Program-made: the position numbers and the translations under genes | The notes under the pieces: generated by a model | What the model saw: the letters and a program-made list of their open reading frames with translations, nothing else | What the model was told of the DNA's origin: nothing | The model's database searches: none | Shown here: positions 22,731 to 37,000 of the stretch, in pieces | Layout of the letters: each line of letters opens with the position of its first letter | Numbering within the stretch: the stretch's first letter is position 1 | Source of the DNA: Edolisoma coerulescens | Taxonomy: Eukaryota > Chordata > Aves > Passeriformes > Campephagidae | Length of the DNA: 64,000 bases | Assembly (NCBI GenBank): GCA_013397115.1 | Contig: VWZW01004068.1 | Span: forward strand, 111,838-175,837 | Direction: 5' to 3'

Positions 22731-25500
22731 CTGGGTGGAAGAACCTATTTTGGGACACACTGGCACGGCTCAGGGCATCCCCGCAGCTGTCCCACCAGCC
22801 CTGGGACCCTGGCCAGGCTGGCAGGAGTTTAGATCTGGGCTACATGAAACAGCCCTGCAGAAGGAAGAACTCCCAGCCCAGCCCCCTGGGCAGGTGAGGT
22901 TTGCATCCCGTCACATCACCTGTCACACACCGCCCCACAGAGAACCAACCGGTTTATGGCCAATAATCCCAACAGAAACCCAGTGATGTATACCTCGTTT
23001 TGCAATATCTGATACAGCTGCTTCAACCTCTCCACAGTCTCCCTGATCCAAGGGGTGAATTCCCTCTCGGTTGGGCTGTTACCCCACAATGTCTCTTCAC
23101 AGGAGGAACGCTTAATAGATGTTCCTGCTTTGCTCCCAAGGCTCCAGTGCCACAGGAGCAGAGCACTCTCCTAATCCTCAGTGGAGAAAGTCAGTGAAAG
23201 AGAAAGGAACCTGGGGCTGAGCCAAATTAGTGTTACCTGGTAATGGGATTACAGCAAGGACTAACCATGAATTTCCTGACCTCTGTGCTCTTTGTGATGT
23301 ATGGCACATTGCAAAGATGTTTTCACTACTGCAGCACATCTATCCTGTGGATGCATTAGTGCGTTTTTAAGATGCCATAATTTCTTTTAACACCCAGAAA
23401 CCAGCATTAGCTCAGGACTGAGGTAACTGAGGCCACAGGATTCTCTGAGCAAAGGCACCCCAAAACAGCACACAAGGATGTGCCTCATAGAAACTACAAT
23501 AAAGTCTGCCCAAGGTTGAGGTGCTTCTGTCCAGGAGATTATGAAAGTTTTCAGAGCATGTTATTGTTCCTCCAAATATGAGCAGAAATTACAGAGCCCT
23601 CATCTGATAAGAGCGAGGTCTACTTATCCAAGAACCTCTCCCATCCCTCAGTTTTCACAACAATGTTTGTTGTTGGAGGGAAGGGCCAGAGAAGACCTGC
23701 TCTAGGGAATGGTAGGGAAGCCTCTCATTGCCAGATCTCCAAGGGAAAGAGCTGATTGCTGATCCCCTCGTTTCCCTGAGTCAGTGAGGGACTCATGTGG
23801 TGTGCTGTGCTCTTCCCTTCCATGGCTGGGAGGCACCAAATACAGTCCTGCTCTGGAGGACAAAACCCAGAGGGGCTCTGAGGGGGCCTGAGCAAGACCC
23901 TCTGCATCTCTGGGAAAGGTCTTTGTCCATGCAGTGCTACAGAGACTGAAATCTGTGTTTACACAAATCCAAGAGCCTTTGGCTCCTAGCAAAAACAAAC
24001 AGGAGTGTAGATGGGTTACAAAACCTGCCTTCTTATTTGTGATTAACATGAAGGCAGATTTTTAAATCTGGAATAGAAAAGAATGGTACCTTATGCAAGG
24101 GTGTATGAAATGGTACTGCTTCAGGCATCCTTTGCCTTGATCTCAAACAAACATATGCAAATGTCAAGGTCACATTAATTTCTGCATAATTCTTGGTTTA
24201 ATTATTTTTTTAACTAGGATTCACCCTCTGGGCTAATGATCATAATGTGCTAAAATCAAGCCAAAAGTCATCTTTATTTTTATTTTTTAAAGGTTTGCAT
24301 CAATTTTTTTTCCCCTGTGGTTATACAACACCGAGCGCTCTGATGCTCCATCAGCACAAAGACAATTGCTCTGTTCTGTCCAAACAGGTGGAAGGACAAC
24401 TTCTGGCCACAAAAGTCACACAGCTTTACATCCCCTGTGGGAATCCAGAAACTCACCTTGCTGCTGAGTTCAGTGGGACTGACTTGAAGAGGTATCTGTG
24501 CATGTAGGCTAGAAAGACTTTGAAGCTCCACAAGACAGACAAAGCACAGCACGAGGCACATCTGTGCACTCTGCTAGGGGTTGCAAGAACATTAGCAAGG
24601 AGAAGGGAGCAGGAAATGCTGAGGGAAGTGGGATGAACACAGTTGATCTAATTGTGATCTAATGATCCTTACTGGGCCTGAGCTGGCCATGCCAGCCTGG
24701 GGTTGGAGACCATTCCCAGACTCTCTGAAGATCTCTTTGTCCCCTCTGCAGCCAAGGCCAATTTTTAACGTTTCAAAGAAAAAAAAAAAATCTCCCTTTC
24801 CCTACCAAAGAAGACATTGTCACTGCTGCCACTAAACAAATTCCATGTGAACTAGATGCACATTGGGGAAAATCCTGTTTCTAAAAGCAAGTGTCACACA
24901 CCAGAGGTCTGGTGGCAGTTGTTATTTCACTCCGTTACAAGCACATTTTTGGCTTTGATGTCTGAGATTCACCATTCTGAGGCTGATATTTATGCCCTTG
25001 TCCGTCAGCACCGTTGTGCTTGACGTGATACAGATACACTGTGTCACCTCTTCGACATCAGTACTGCTGCAGAGCTCAGCACCACCGCACTCCTTACCTG
25101 GTGCCTGCCCACACCTCTGCCCTTAGGTGAGGGGGCCTCAGCCTGCCCAGCCTTGGAGCAGCTCTGCAGTTCCCAGCTGGTGTCTTCTCCTCCACAGGGA
25201 GTGTCTAAAGGTGTTAGTGGGGTGCTAACTGCTAACTCACTGAGGGGATAGGGTTGGAGGCCAGTGGGTGACTCAAAGGGCACCAAGTGATACAGGTGGA
25301 GGTAAGTGGAGGCCACTGATGGGGGTTGTCTTCCACCAAAGTCCATCTCCACTCATCTGAGTGGAGGGGCTCATTGGGGGTGTAACAGTGGTTGGGTCAG
25401 GCTGATGGAACAGGCTGGGAAGAAGAAATAATGGAGCGGGAATGTACAGGGAAGGAATCGTGGTGCAGAGCTTGGCTGGGGACCGGCAGAGGATGGGGCA
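22731..25500. other. Intergenic region between LRRC59 and ACSF2
   Basis: I see no exon, RNA gene or repeat that I can name. It includes an A-rich run at about 24778. Confidence 0.4.
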
Positions 25501-25920
25501 GGTGCCCGGCGGGACTCTGGAGGTTCCTTCTGAGCCTCCAGTCCCTCTCGCCGACCGGGCAGGGCGGGCTCTTTCTCTGCTCCCCGTCCCTGGTGCTTCC
25601 TCCCGGCCGGCGGAGGGTCCCGGGGCCGCGGGGAGCCGCAGGCGGGGCGGAGCGGGGCCGGGGCCGGGCCGGGGAGCGCCGCGCCCCCGAGCAGCGAGCG
25701 GNNNNNNNNNNNNNNNNNNNNNNNNNNNNNNNNNNNNNNNNNNNNNNNNNNNNNNNNNNNNNNNNNNNNNNNNNNNNNNNNNNNNNNNNNNNNNNNNNNN
25801 NNNNNNNNNNNNNNNNNNNNNNNNNNNNNNNNNNNNNNNNNNNNNNNNNNNNNNNNNGGTATGGGGGCTATAGGGGACAGGGGGGTTGTGGATGAGAAGG
25901 TATGGGGGCTATAGGGGGTG
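25500..25920 (+). promoter_or_regulatory. CpG island with 156-N gap, probable ACSF2 promoter and first exon
   Basis: Strongly GC- and CpG-rich sequence runs into an N gap at 25702-25857. The right flank carries a 41-bp period repeat (GGTATGGGGGCTATAGGGG at 25858 and again at 25899) that decays into further G-rich copies. ACSF2 lacks its first coding exon elsewhere in the window, and the gene lies head-to-head with LRRC59 as in human, so this is the best place for it. Confidence 0.5.
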
Positions 25921-28900
25921 GAGGGCTCTGCGGTTGGGGAGCTGTAGGGCACAGAGGCTGCAGACCATGTGTGATGGGGGACCGGGGCTGTAGGGCAGCT
26001 GCAGAGTGCTGTGGGTGTCCAGCCAGGCCAGTGGCTGCATGCAGGGAGGGCACGTTCATCTCGGTGTGTAACCCTTGGCTGCCCTAAAACCCCTCCAAAG
26101 TGGCAGAAGGCAGGCTGCATCCCCTGGACCTGCTTCCCCCCAGCTTGGGAGTGGGCCAGGGGCAGGGATGAACCCTGCACAGCGGGCGGAGGGATGTGAA
26201 CACAGGGCAAGGGCTGAACTTTGTGCAGCAGCTCCATTCTGGATTGCAGCAATGTGAAATGTATCAAATGGCTTCCCCATCCTCCTTCAGGGCTCTGACT
26301 TGCAGTGTCCCTGTCTCCCTGTGGTCCTGCAGCCCCCAGGGTGCTGGGTGACACAGCAGGTCCAGGACACCAAAGAGCTCTGGGGCTTGGGAAGTCAGGC
26401 CAGTTCTTTGCCTTTCTTTTCTTCAGTGCTGCCTCTTGGAGCAAGTTTGTGTGAAAAAACAGCAGTGGGAAGCACCTGGCTTTGGGAGAGGCTCTGAAGG
26501 ATTAGCTAATATTCAGAGTAATAATCACTGGGATGAATGACTTCCAGTGAGCAATTCCAAGAACCAGGTGGGGTGTTCCTTGTTTTTCACAGACAGGGTT
26601 TGGGTGTTTCTTTTCAGCTGGTTTGACATTAGGAGTCAGGTGGTTGAAGCCACTTCATCATGGGTATGCGAAGATTGCCTTCTCAAAATCTGTTCTTAGG
26701 AAATAGGATCAGAAGGGAAGCCTGACAGAGAGTTCACTGCAGTTCACTCCAGCCCAGAACTGAAACTGAGGGACAAGAACGCAAAGCCCTTGGAGAAAGA
26801 GAGCATGTATTTAGAGAGTAAACTCTTTCTAGTAATGTTATAAAAAATGTTTATTAAATTCTGCTCCTAGGCTTGTTTATCCTTTTGGCAGGGAGAGTGC
26901 AGAGGGGCACGGTGGAAAACATAACCAGAAAGTTGCTGCAGGGGCGGTCTGAAAACCCTGAGAACTTGATCTCTCCTTAAACGAAAATAAACAAAAAAAA
27001 AAAAAACAGTAAGAATCCGGTTAACTCTTTAGTCAACAAATTAAAGAGGAAGTGAAGACAGAGTGGAGTTAATTTTCACCACCCTTTAAACAAGAGACCC
27101 AAAAGCTCTTGCTTTGCGGAGAGAAGCTCCTGGTAGATGTCCATGAGCAAAGTAACTGGCAGAGGAGTCTGTGAACCACTCCAAGTATGAACTCTGTTGT
27201 CAGGACAGTTCCCAAGCCCTGGGAGGGCAGGGCCTTTCCCACAGGTGCAGAGGTGATGGCACCGCAGGGCAGGTCAGAGTCCTTCACACTGCAAAGGGGA
27301 CAGAAGGTTACACGGCCTTGTGTTCCTCTCTCATCCCTTTTGATAATTTCTGTAGAGACTGGTAAAGAGTTAAAGGTGAAAACAGAACTGGTTATCTTAT
27401 ATCAACAACTCCAGACTGTTGATTGGGGCTGTTCAGAGAAAAATACAAACAGCTCCTAGGATTAGTCCAGAGTGCTTGCTTCATTCTGATCATTTTTGCT
27501 TCCTGACATCAGGCAGGAGAGTTCTGGGATTTGGCTGCTCTCCCGCCTTTTGCAGGGAAGAGGAAGAGGATGTGTTTTTCCTGGATCTCTGATGTCTCTC
27601 TGTTCAGCTGTGTTGCTGAACTCCCAGGTTCCGGAGTTTTGCGGGAACAGCCCGTAGATGAGGCTGGCTCATTTGCAGGCTGTCTTGCTGCTGAAACGTG
27701 CTGCTAACAAAAGGCATGTGCTCTCTCCAAAAGTCGTGGTTTACAGTCTGTGCTGACACCCAAGAGCAAGCAGTTTTATTTGCTCTCCTCCGGCTGAGTC
27801 AGGGAAATAAGAGCTGGTGTAATATCGGACCATTGGTCTTGTTTTATCTCCAGCAGCACCAGATGCTTCATAGGAAAAGGTGAAGGGTGAATTACTTGTT
27901 TTCTGTAATAAAGATGAACACAGAGATTATTTCTAAATCCTTTGGACCCTTTCTTTGTAGGGGTCTCTTGATGCATTCTCTCAGATCAGATACACACACT
28001 TGCTGCTGGCTGTAGGCAGGAGGGAGATCAGCCCTATGTGATTTCCAGCATGATGCTGCTGATAATGAACATATCTTGTGCCTGCCTCCTTCATTCCACT
28101 CCTGACCCCCAGTGCTTCCAACAGGCTGCTGTGTTTTATCTCACACCTTTCACTTCTGCCACTGCCAAAGTGACACAGAAATGCTGAAGCACATCTGAAT
28201 GTCAGACCAGAATTTGGGGAGCTCAGACTCGATAGCAGCTGAGAATTTTGCTTTAGCGCATTTGAAGAAATGATGTGAGTTAGTGCTTTGAGAGGAGTCA
28301 GTGACTCTGAGTTATGAGCATGAGATATCTTAGCTTTCTTAGCCTCTGATTTCAGTGCTGCTAATGCTTTCATTTGAAAATGTGAATGCTTGGGACCTCT
28401 GAGAGCAAGCTGTGTTCACACTCTGAAATACAGCAGTATTTTCTCAGTATTTTGGAGCATGTGGCTTTGTAATGATATCTTTTACTGCTCTTTGATGCAC
28501 TTTCATCCTCATGTTTGGGGGTAGGGAGGAAGCCAAGCCATGAAGCCTGGAGCTTTGTGCCTTCTTGCGTTTAGTGTAAAAGTCTGGGTCTAAAAAGTCA
28601 GTGAAACCCTGTGGCTCTTCAGGTCTGGAAAATATTGAGATAGTAAGCCCAGAGAGCCTGATCTGTGTAGTGCTTTGCCAAGACATGACAGTGTAAGATT
28701 GGCAATGCAGGGTTGTGCAAGTACCTATTCGAAGGCTGACTGTGGAGACCAGGAGACTGTTTCAGCTGGACACTTTGGATTCTGATTGAATTTTCTCAAT
28801 CTGAATTTTGTAGTATTTCCTCCCCTCTTCAGTCTCTTTTTGTGATGGTCTTTTGTTGTTTATTTTTCCCAGTGCTGAGCCTGCTTGGCTCCCAGTGCCC

Positions 28901-31077
28901 CCTGAGAGGGTGCTGGGGGGAAGAGCTCTTGTGCAACCAAGTCAGCAGCTGCTCCCTGCACGCTCCAGCCCTTCCCGGGCAGGGAAGTTAGGGACAGGGT
29001 CTGCTGACACTGGAGACGACTTGGCTTGAGAGCGATGTGAGTGTGGCTGGCACCATTAAACGTTTTAACAAACAGCCTGAGGGTTCCTCATCTGCCCTCA
29101 TGAGCTATGACAAGGGACAGGGACTCAGGGACTTCTTCAGTCACCCTTTCAGCCAGCAAGTGGCTGTGGCTGCAGTGGCTTTTGCTGCTCTCCCAGGAGC
29201 ATTCATCCTCCCTTTGCTTCAGGGAGAGTTTTTTCTACTTTTTATTTTATAGAACCTATGTTTATAAAGACCTTTCGTCAGAGCTTTCTTTTATCTCCTC
29301 GTTTATCTACATGCTTTGCCCAAGAGTTTTCAAGCAATAAAAGGTAGTTCAGTTTAGCACTTGTCCTCCCTCCTCCTCGGGCAGCCTTACAGCCTTGATG
29401 AGAGTTGCCCAAGAGCTCGATGAGGAGGGATGTCTGAACAGAGCCCGTGGGAGTTTGCACAATTCTCCCTGTCCCAAAAAGCAGTGGGGGAAGAAGGGTC
29501 AGGTCATTCGCTTGTCTCTTGGAGCAGTACTCCCCCAAAGGTAAGATCTAGTTTTTTGTTCTCTGGACACCGAATTTCATTTCACATAGGAGGTAACTCC
29601 ATGCTCAGACTTGTTTCCTGTGGGCAGGAAAACAAATCTTTTGTGGCAGTAACACCAAGTCTTTGCAGAATATTGATCCCATAGTAGATGGGAGTTTAGG
29701 CTGAGCTGGTTTTCCTCTTTAAGGCAGGGATTTCCCCATTATCCACCGAATTATACACAGCCTCTGTGCTATGCACCCTACAAGTGCCCCTCGGCCCTGT
29801 CCCTCCTGGTTGTCTCCTGATGTCGGAATGGAGGAGCTGTAGTTGTGGAGGAAGGCAGAGAGGAAATGAGGAGGGACAGAGAAGATGGGAGGCTGCCTGG
29901 GGAGGAAGACAGCGTGGTGGGAGGTGGCTGCTGGAGCAGAGAGAGGCTTGTAGGAGATGGAGAGAGAAAGCAAGGTAGGAAGTGCAGCACTCAGATGGTC
30001 AGGAGCTGTGGTTTGAGGGGAGATTGCTGCATTTCCACTGATGATCAGACCTCAGGGAAAGCCTTAATGATTTTTAAATTATTTTCCCTATTGCTCTGAC
30101 CACATCTTCTCATTGCTGCCTCTCTTGGCTCACTGGCCTCCCTCTTGGCCTCCAGCACAATGTCTCAGTGCTCCTGCCCTGCCTGGGATTGCTCTTCTCA
30201 AACCCATCCCTGTTCTCCTCCTCCCCACCTGTCCCAAATTTGCAGTGGGGGCCATTTCCTCCCTGCTGTGGTATTGCCTCTGCACTTCTCCCCCCCATCT
30301 CGCTGGTAGCTCCTCGTTTTATTGATGCTGTTTCAGTCCCATAAACTCTGCATTCCAGCTGTCAGAGATAGAATGTGTACAGCTGCTTGCTGTTGTAAAC
30401 ACAGACCATTCCTTTGCAGACACCTCAGTTACAGCTCAACTTCTCTGAGCTTTTCTAAACAGTTTTCATTCTGCAGGATTACACTCTTCTCTGCAGATCA
30501 TTTTGGAGACTGACCTCTTTAATTCTCTCTTTCTCACTTGTTTTCCCTTTTCAGCCAGTTGGGAGAATTTATCTACGAACTGGTTTGATCCTGTTACTTC
30601 CTAGCTATTTATACTTTTTAATGTTGCAGAAAGACCAAACCCAGTTGCCGTGTCCCAGTGAACTGCAGAGCCCACATTCTGTCCAGGCATTCCGACATGT
30701 TTGTGTAGTTTTCACCGCAAGTGAATGATGGTAGGACCAGGCTGTGCCAGTTCTGAAGGGCTGGTGCAGGCTCCTTCCCCACCAGGTTCCTCATGGAGGA
30801 ATGGAGGCTCTGCCTGTTCTGCCTGCTGGTATGGACTCACACGTGGGTGCCCTGGGGTACCAAGGTTGTCCATGTGCCCCAAGCCACTGCATAAGCTTTT
30901 AAAGTCCTCTGGGAAGTCTTCCTGATCTTGACCCACTGAAGCAGCTGCCTGTGGTTCCCTCTGGTGCAGGAATGTGCATGAGATATTCCTGATGTCATCG
31001 GCAGGCTGATAATCCCTCCAGATGGGGAGAACTGTATTGACAGGTTATATTAAATAGCCTCTTCTTTCCTTTCCCAG
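25921..31077 (+). other. Probable ACSF2 intron 1
   Basis: If exon 1 lies in the gap at 25.7 kb this is intron 1. I recognise no exon or named repeat; there is an A-rich run at about 26990. Confidence 0.35.
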
Positions 31078-34000
31078 TGCTCTGCACACAAGGATGCCCT
31101 CTGTGTCCCCCAAGGTGACCAACAGCTACATCCAGGGGCCCTCAGACATTCCCCTTCTTGACAAAACCGTGGGCCAGTGCCTGGAGGAGACTGTGGAGCG
31201 CTTTCCGGACCGCGAGGCCTTAGTCTTCTGCCGGGATGGGGTTCGGAAGACATTTGCTCAGTTCAAAGAGGAGGTGAGTGCCCGGTTCACTCCTCAGGTG
31301 AGTGGATGACAGCAGCAGGTATGATGGAGAAATGGGAAACAGTTTCATTGCTCAGCTCAGGACTGGGATGAATTGCGTGTGGGTGGACCTTCATCCTGGC
31401 GCAGAGGGAACAGCGCGTTTCCAGCACGCACCGACGCGGGTGTGCTGCCTTCGTCCTCCTCAGAGCCTTGGCATGGAGGGAAAAAAAGGAGGAGGCGGCA
31501 TATGCAAAATGCTTGTTGAATATCCCATAATGAACGTTCATACTTAAAAATTATCACTCTTATCTGATGGGTTGTGGGCTGAGTTACGGCGTTTTTCTCT
31601 ACTGGAGTAGACTCCACCTTCTGGATTAGTCGCTCTGACTATCAGAGGTCCTGAGTGTGGGAAAGATTTTTATCTAAGCATGAAGGCAGTGAGCAAAGTC
31701 AAGGACTAGGGCTCAGTATCATATGCACAGATGTATGTGTGCATATACCAATATATGTTTATCTGATTTTGGAATGGAGGGACTAGCTACCTGGAAAGTT
31801 TCTAATAAATGTATGATGTGATCTTTGATAGGAAAGAATTGTTTGGTGTGTTTTTAGGCTTACTATCGTTTTGGTCGCATCCAGTCGGATAAAGAAGGTT
31901 ATCTGTGTTCACCTTGATTTTAAGAAGTGGGCTGTAATTCAGAACTAAATCAAATTGTTCCTCAAATTCATATCTCCTACTAGGTAGATTTTATAAATTC
32001 ATTTGAAAACTTAACAAAACTATAAAACCTTTCCTGAATGTCTCAGAGTATTTATACATACATTTGTGCACCTGAAACACACTTACCATCCTGCAAAATA
32101 AAGTAGTCGTTAATATAGTGGCTGAATTTGAGTTAATGAATCATAGAATCACAGAATCATTTATGTTGGAAAAGACCTCCAAGACTGAGTCCAGCCTTTG
32201 GCCGATCACAACCCTGTCAAGTAGGTCAGAGCACTGAGTGCCACGTCCAGTCGTTTCCTTAATGCCTCCAGAGACAGGGACTCCCAACACCTCCCTGGGA
32301 AGTCCTTTCCAATATTCAATAACCTTTTCGGTGAAGAAATGCCTCCTGATGTCCAGCCTGACCCTAGCCTGGTGCCGGTTGCGGCCACTTCCTCTCCTGT
32401 CCCTGTTCCCTGGGAGCAGAGCCTGACTCCCCCCCGGCTGCCCCCTCCTGTCAGGGAGTTGTGCAGAGCCAGAAGGTCTCCCCTGAGCCTCTTTTTCTCC
32501 AGGCTGAGCCCCCCCAGCTTCCCCAGTTGCTTCTCACAGGACTTATGAGGACAGGAGCCCAAAACTGGTCAAAAATCACTTGATAGAATTTTCTTCACCC
32601 AAATCCTTTTTGAAATAAGTGATACCCAGAAGGGAGGCAGGTCCAGCAGTGTGGATGGGCCCAGCATATGCGTAAGGCTTGGTCCTAAGAGGAATTGATG
32701 AGGAACTTGGCAATAAATAGTCTTTGGGCAAGAAGTAACTTGCAAAAATGTAATTGCCTGTTTTGATTTCCTTCCTGCTTTGTTGTATTGTTCCAGGTTT
32801 GCTATTTTTATACTTTCAGTCAACCTGCTAAGCAGGGGCTGGTCTGTGCTCCAGGCTCAGAAGCTGCTGCAGCCATGGGCCGGTGAACTGTTCTGGGGAG
32901 GTACATTCTGTTGCATTTCAGTTACAAAGATTATGCTTTTTCTCCAGAAAGCAGTGCCTGGAGACCAATATTCCCCACTGCATCCTGTGTGTGACCCTTA
33001 GGCTCTTGTGTTGTATTTTTCAGGTGGACCAAGCAGCAGCTGGACTTCTGGCCCTTGGCCTGAAGAAGGGAGACCGGCTGGGGATGTGGGGACCCAATAA
33101 ATACGAGTGGGTTCTCATGCAGTTTTCAACTGCCCAGGCAGGAATCATCCTGGTAAGGAGTTTGCTGTGTCTGGGTTTGAGCAATCTATTGGGAAAGGAA
33201 ATAGAGACCAAGAAGCAATAGGAAATACTGGAGAATATAGTTTTTTTGTCTCTTTTTTTCCATGTTCTTACCTGGCACATCATCTATAGCTGAATCAAGT
33301 ATTTAAGGAAGGTCTGTGCAGCTCTCTGTATCTCTGTCCTCCACTCTGTAGGGAAGTAGACTGCAGAGGAAGGAGCAGCAAAAAGTTCTTGCAACAGCTA
33401 TTAATAGGAGGAGATGTGCTTTTCTCTACAGGACCATTTTTATGTGGGGTGTTGCTGTCCTAACCAGTTACCAGCTGGTTAGATCCCCTCCAAATGTATT
33501 GCTCCACGGAAAAAATGCTCACTTAAAAATCTAGTCCAGACTGCATATCCCTAAAAGCCAATTTTCATTTGATAGCTTGACCAAAATACACCTTATTTAG
33601 GCAGTGCACTGTGTTGAGGTCTGTACCCTGCCTTCTGCTCCTTTTCTCCATCCTGGTTCATTCCAGTGCTTGCAGGAACAGGGTAGAAGAGCGTGGCTCA
33701 GTAGGAACCTGGGGGTGAACTTAACTCCAGTGGCCACTCTGAGGAGGTCTGGGTAGAAAAAGGTATTATCATGGTGGTCCATCAAGAAACCTGACTTGCA
33801 CAAGAGTTTTGATCTAGTTTAGTGGACTGGATCAACTAGATCAACTGGATCAACTCCTATGAGACAGGAGGTCTGGTTTCTGTTCCTGAAGCTCTGTTTT
33901 GACTATGTGACCTCACATAAACCTCTTTTGCAATTGTTTTCTTTTGCACAAACACAGAATTCAGATATTTTTTCTGTGAATGTGGAATCCCTGTGGTGGT

Positions 34001-37000
34001 GAGCCCTTAGTTCTGTGTTGGAGGAGAGGCTCTGAGTGTGGCTTAACCCTGGGGGAACTTTTCTGTTGGAATCTCTGCTGGGGTGGGGAGAGTGTTCAAG
34101 CCAAGAAGGTGATCAAACTTCTTGTTTCTTGCTCTTCAGGTATCTGTGAATCCAGCCTACCAGGCCTCTGAGCTGGAGTTTGTGCTCAGGAAGGTTTGTA
34201 TGGCACGAATTGTCTGCTGAAAGGGATGGTGGGGATGTGGTGCAGATGAGCTATTTAAGATTTGAGTGTATGAGGAGAGCTGGCTGGAGATCAGGGCTGG
34301 TGGTGGATGTGTAGAGGGGATGAAGCTGCAATTCAGTGGTCACATTTCTTGCTGTTCCCTGTGGCTGCCACCCTGTCGGATGGAAACTGCTGTATCCTTC
34401 TCATCCCTTTCTCTCTCTGCTAACAGCCAGGTACTGCCAGTACTACCCCAACCCAACAACCCCTGTCAGCAATCATTTACCACGGAATGAGGGAAAAAAT
34501 GCAGGACTAGGTACCTCCTCTTTGCCCCTCCTGCTCAGGGCAAAAATCACCATCTGGCATCTCAACCTTGAAAAGTGGAACCTCGGAAAGGACCTAATTT
34601 TAACCTCAGAAAGGACCAGTCTACTTGGTAGCTTGATTTCTCTGTCCCAGGTCTGTCTGAGGCTGGTTGGCCTTGGATTTAAGCTGGTTTAAGTCCTAGG
34701 TATTGCCACTGTTTAACATCTCTCTGCTGTCTGATCCTGCCACCTCATCTACCCTTGAATACCTGCCTGGGTTTGAGTTTGCAACGTGCAGAGCACTGAT
34801 CTATTTAAACTGTTCAGGGTCCCTTGCTCAAATAATGAGGAATTCAGGTTATTAAACATTTGATGGCTAAAGATTAAGATTAAGCAGCTGATTTGTTCAC
34901 TGTGGTTTGTTCAGATATAAATCAAAGGCTGATCTTAGAAGAGAGGGAGCCACTTCTGAATGTTCCCAGCACCATCCAAATTACTGTTTTACTTAGGAAG
35001 TGGATAATGTTTAGCAACTTTTCTCTTGTATCAGTAACTCTGTCATTGGGTTGTTGGGCTGCAATTTGAATTCTTGTTTCATCCTTCTTTTAATCCTCTC
35101 AGCTGGTCACTCCTGTTCTCATATGCGTTGGGGTTGAACCCAGTGCTGCAGCGGAGCATCATCTCTTCCAGGGTGGATGTCCTTGGGCTTCTCTCTCCTG
35201 CTGGAATGTGCAGCTCAGTTCTTCCCTTTTTCCCCAGCAAGGCTTTGGTTTTCCTTTTCATCTCCTCTGATTTTCTCCTCTGATATAATCTGGAGTGTTG
35301 ATGGGGTAAGAGCAGAAATGTGCTTCAGCTCCATTGGGAATTGCTCCTGTCTTGCCCTTCCAGATTTGCCAGCATTCCCAGTTTTTCTATGCACCTTTGA
35401 CGCTGGGATCTCTGGAGTTCCTTACCACCCTAAGGACTTGTTTGTGTTTGTTTATTTGCATAACAAAAGTTCTGAAGACTTTAGGGCTTTTCCTTTTGGA
35501 TCCTGACCATCTGTGCAGTCCCATCGGTATATATTGAAATATGTGTGGAATAACCATTCCTTGGATTCCTACTGTATTTCCAGGGCTTTGTAAAAGCAAA
35601 CTGATGATGAGTTTTCATATTTTACATTCTTTGAAGACAGGTCTGCTGCCATTCAGGTTGAGACCAAGTGGGAGAGACCCAGCCAGAGACTCTTACCTTG
35701 TTCAGCATCAGCCCATCAAGCTCCTCTCCCCAAGTAGCATCTGTTTTTCAGAAGTGGTTCAACCAGAATTGTAGTTTGAAAGAATTAATAGTAAAAAGTT
35801 GCAGAGGCCCAAAACAGCCTTAGTCCCCTGGGTTCTGGGCAGCCTGTTCCAGAAAATAGAGCAAATGTTTATCTTCCTTTCTGACAAAGCCCAGAGCGTA
35901 CTTACAAATAATTTATTGGCATAGCCTTTGTCTCCTTATTTGGGAAAATAATGAGAACAGCTGAGTAAATCATTTATGTAAATAGTTTATTTGACACTAA
36001 TGCATTTTTTGGAAGATGAAAGTAGTTTGCAAGTCTGGGTCAAATTCAGCAAATCTCCTCTGCTGAAAAAGAAATGAAAATTCTTGGAGAAATTAAGGTG
36101 CTTTGTTTTGGGATTATGTAAATGTAAGGGTTGAACGAAAATGTTTTAATTTTCAAAATAGCTAGTGCTTTAAAAAGAGGTGGAAAAATCTTAGGAAAAG
36201 GAACACCTCAAAAAAATTCCACAGAAAAATCTTGGCTTGATCTTAGAGGCAAATTTTAGAATTCCTTGTTTTTCCAAAGTTCCTCAAAAGTCCTCATTCC
36301 AGATCAATGCAAATTAATTTAAAATTTTAACTTCATTTATTTGTTCATATTTTGGGACTGGGCTTTTTGTTAGAGTTGAGACTCATAATCTGAAAAATCA
36401 GTTGTTTGCCTTGTGCTCACAACGAAGAGTGTTGATCCTGGGCAAGGAGGGAGCCTTAGGCTGCAGCTCCCCTTTCTTGACCAGCAAAAATCATCCTGAA
36501 TCCAGCAGTGGGGAGGAGCAAAGCACTGGCTGCACAGCTGGATCCAGGCTTGGGATGCTGGGTGTGCAGTGATAGCACAGCCCTGCTTTTGGAGGGCTTT
36601 AGGAATGCACAGCTGTAAGGGCTCATTTGCTTTTGTCCTTGGAAAACCTGCCTGTTGTTCCTGTACTGGTAGTGGCTGCTCTTTATCATGTCCTGACCAT
36701 CAACCCAACATGACTTCTCATGAGTTTCTGTCTCCCTTCACAGGTTGGCTGTAAGGCACTGGTGTTCCCCACTCAATTTAAAACACAGAAATACTATGAT
36801 ATTCTAAAGCAGTCATGTCCCGAGCTAGAAAAATCCAGTCCAGGGGGAATAAAGAGCAAAAGGTGAGTTAGGAACATCTGGTGTCTTTGCACTGACCTCA
36901 CAGCCGTGTCCTGCCTTGTGTCCCCTCAGCTGCACAACACAGGCTTTGCTGAAGAAGGACCCACAGGGGCTCTCATCTGAAGAGAGCAAGTTAGGCTGGC

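Noticed and set aside
31094..31096. ATG as the start of ACSF2
   Set aside because: The exon begins in mid-codon after an acceptor and the residues before the ATG continue the family sequence; the mitochondrial presequence would be missing.
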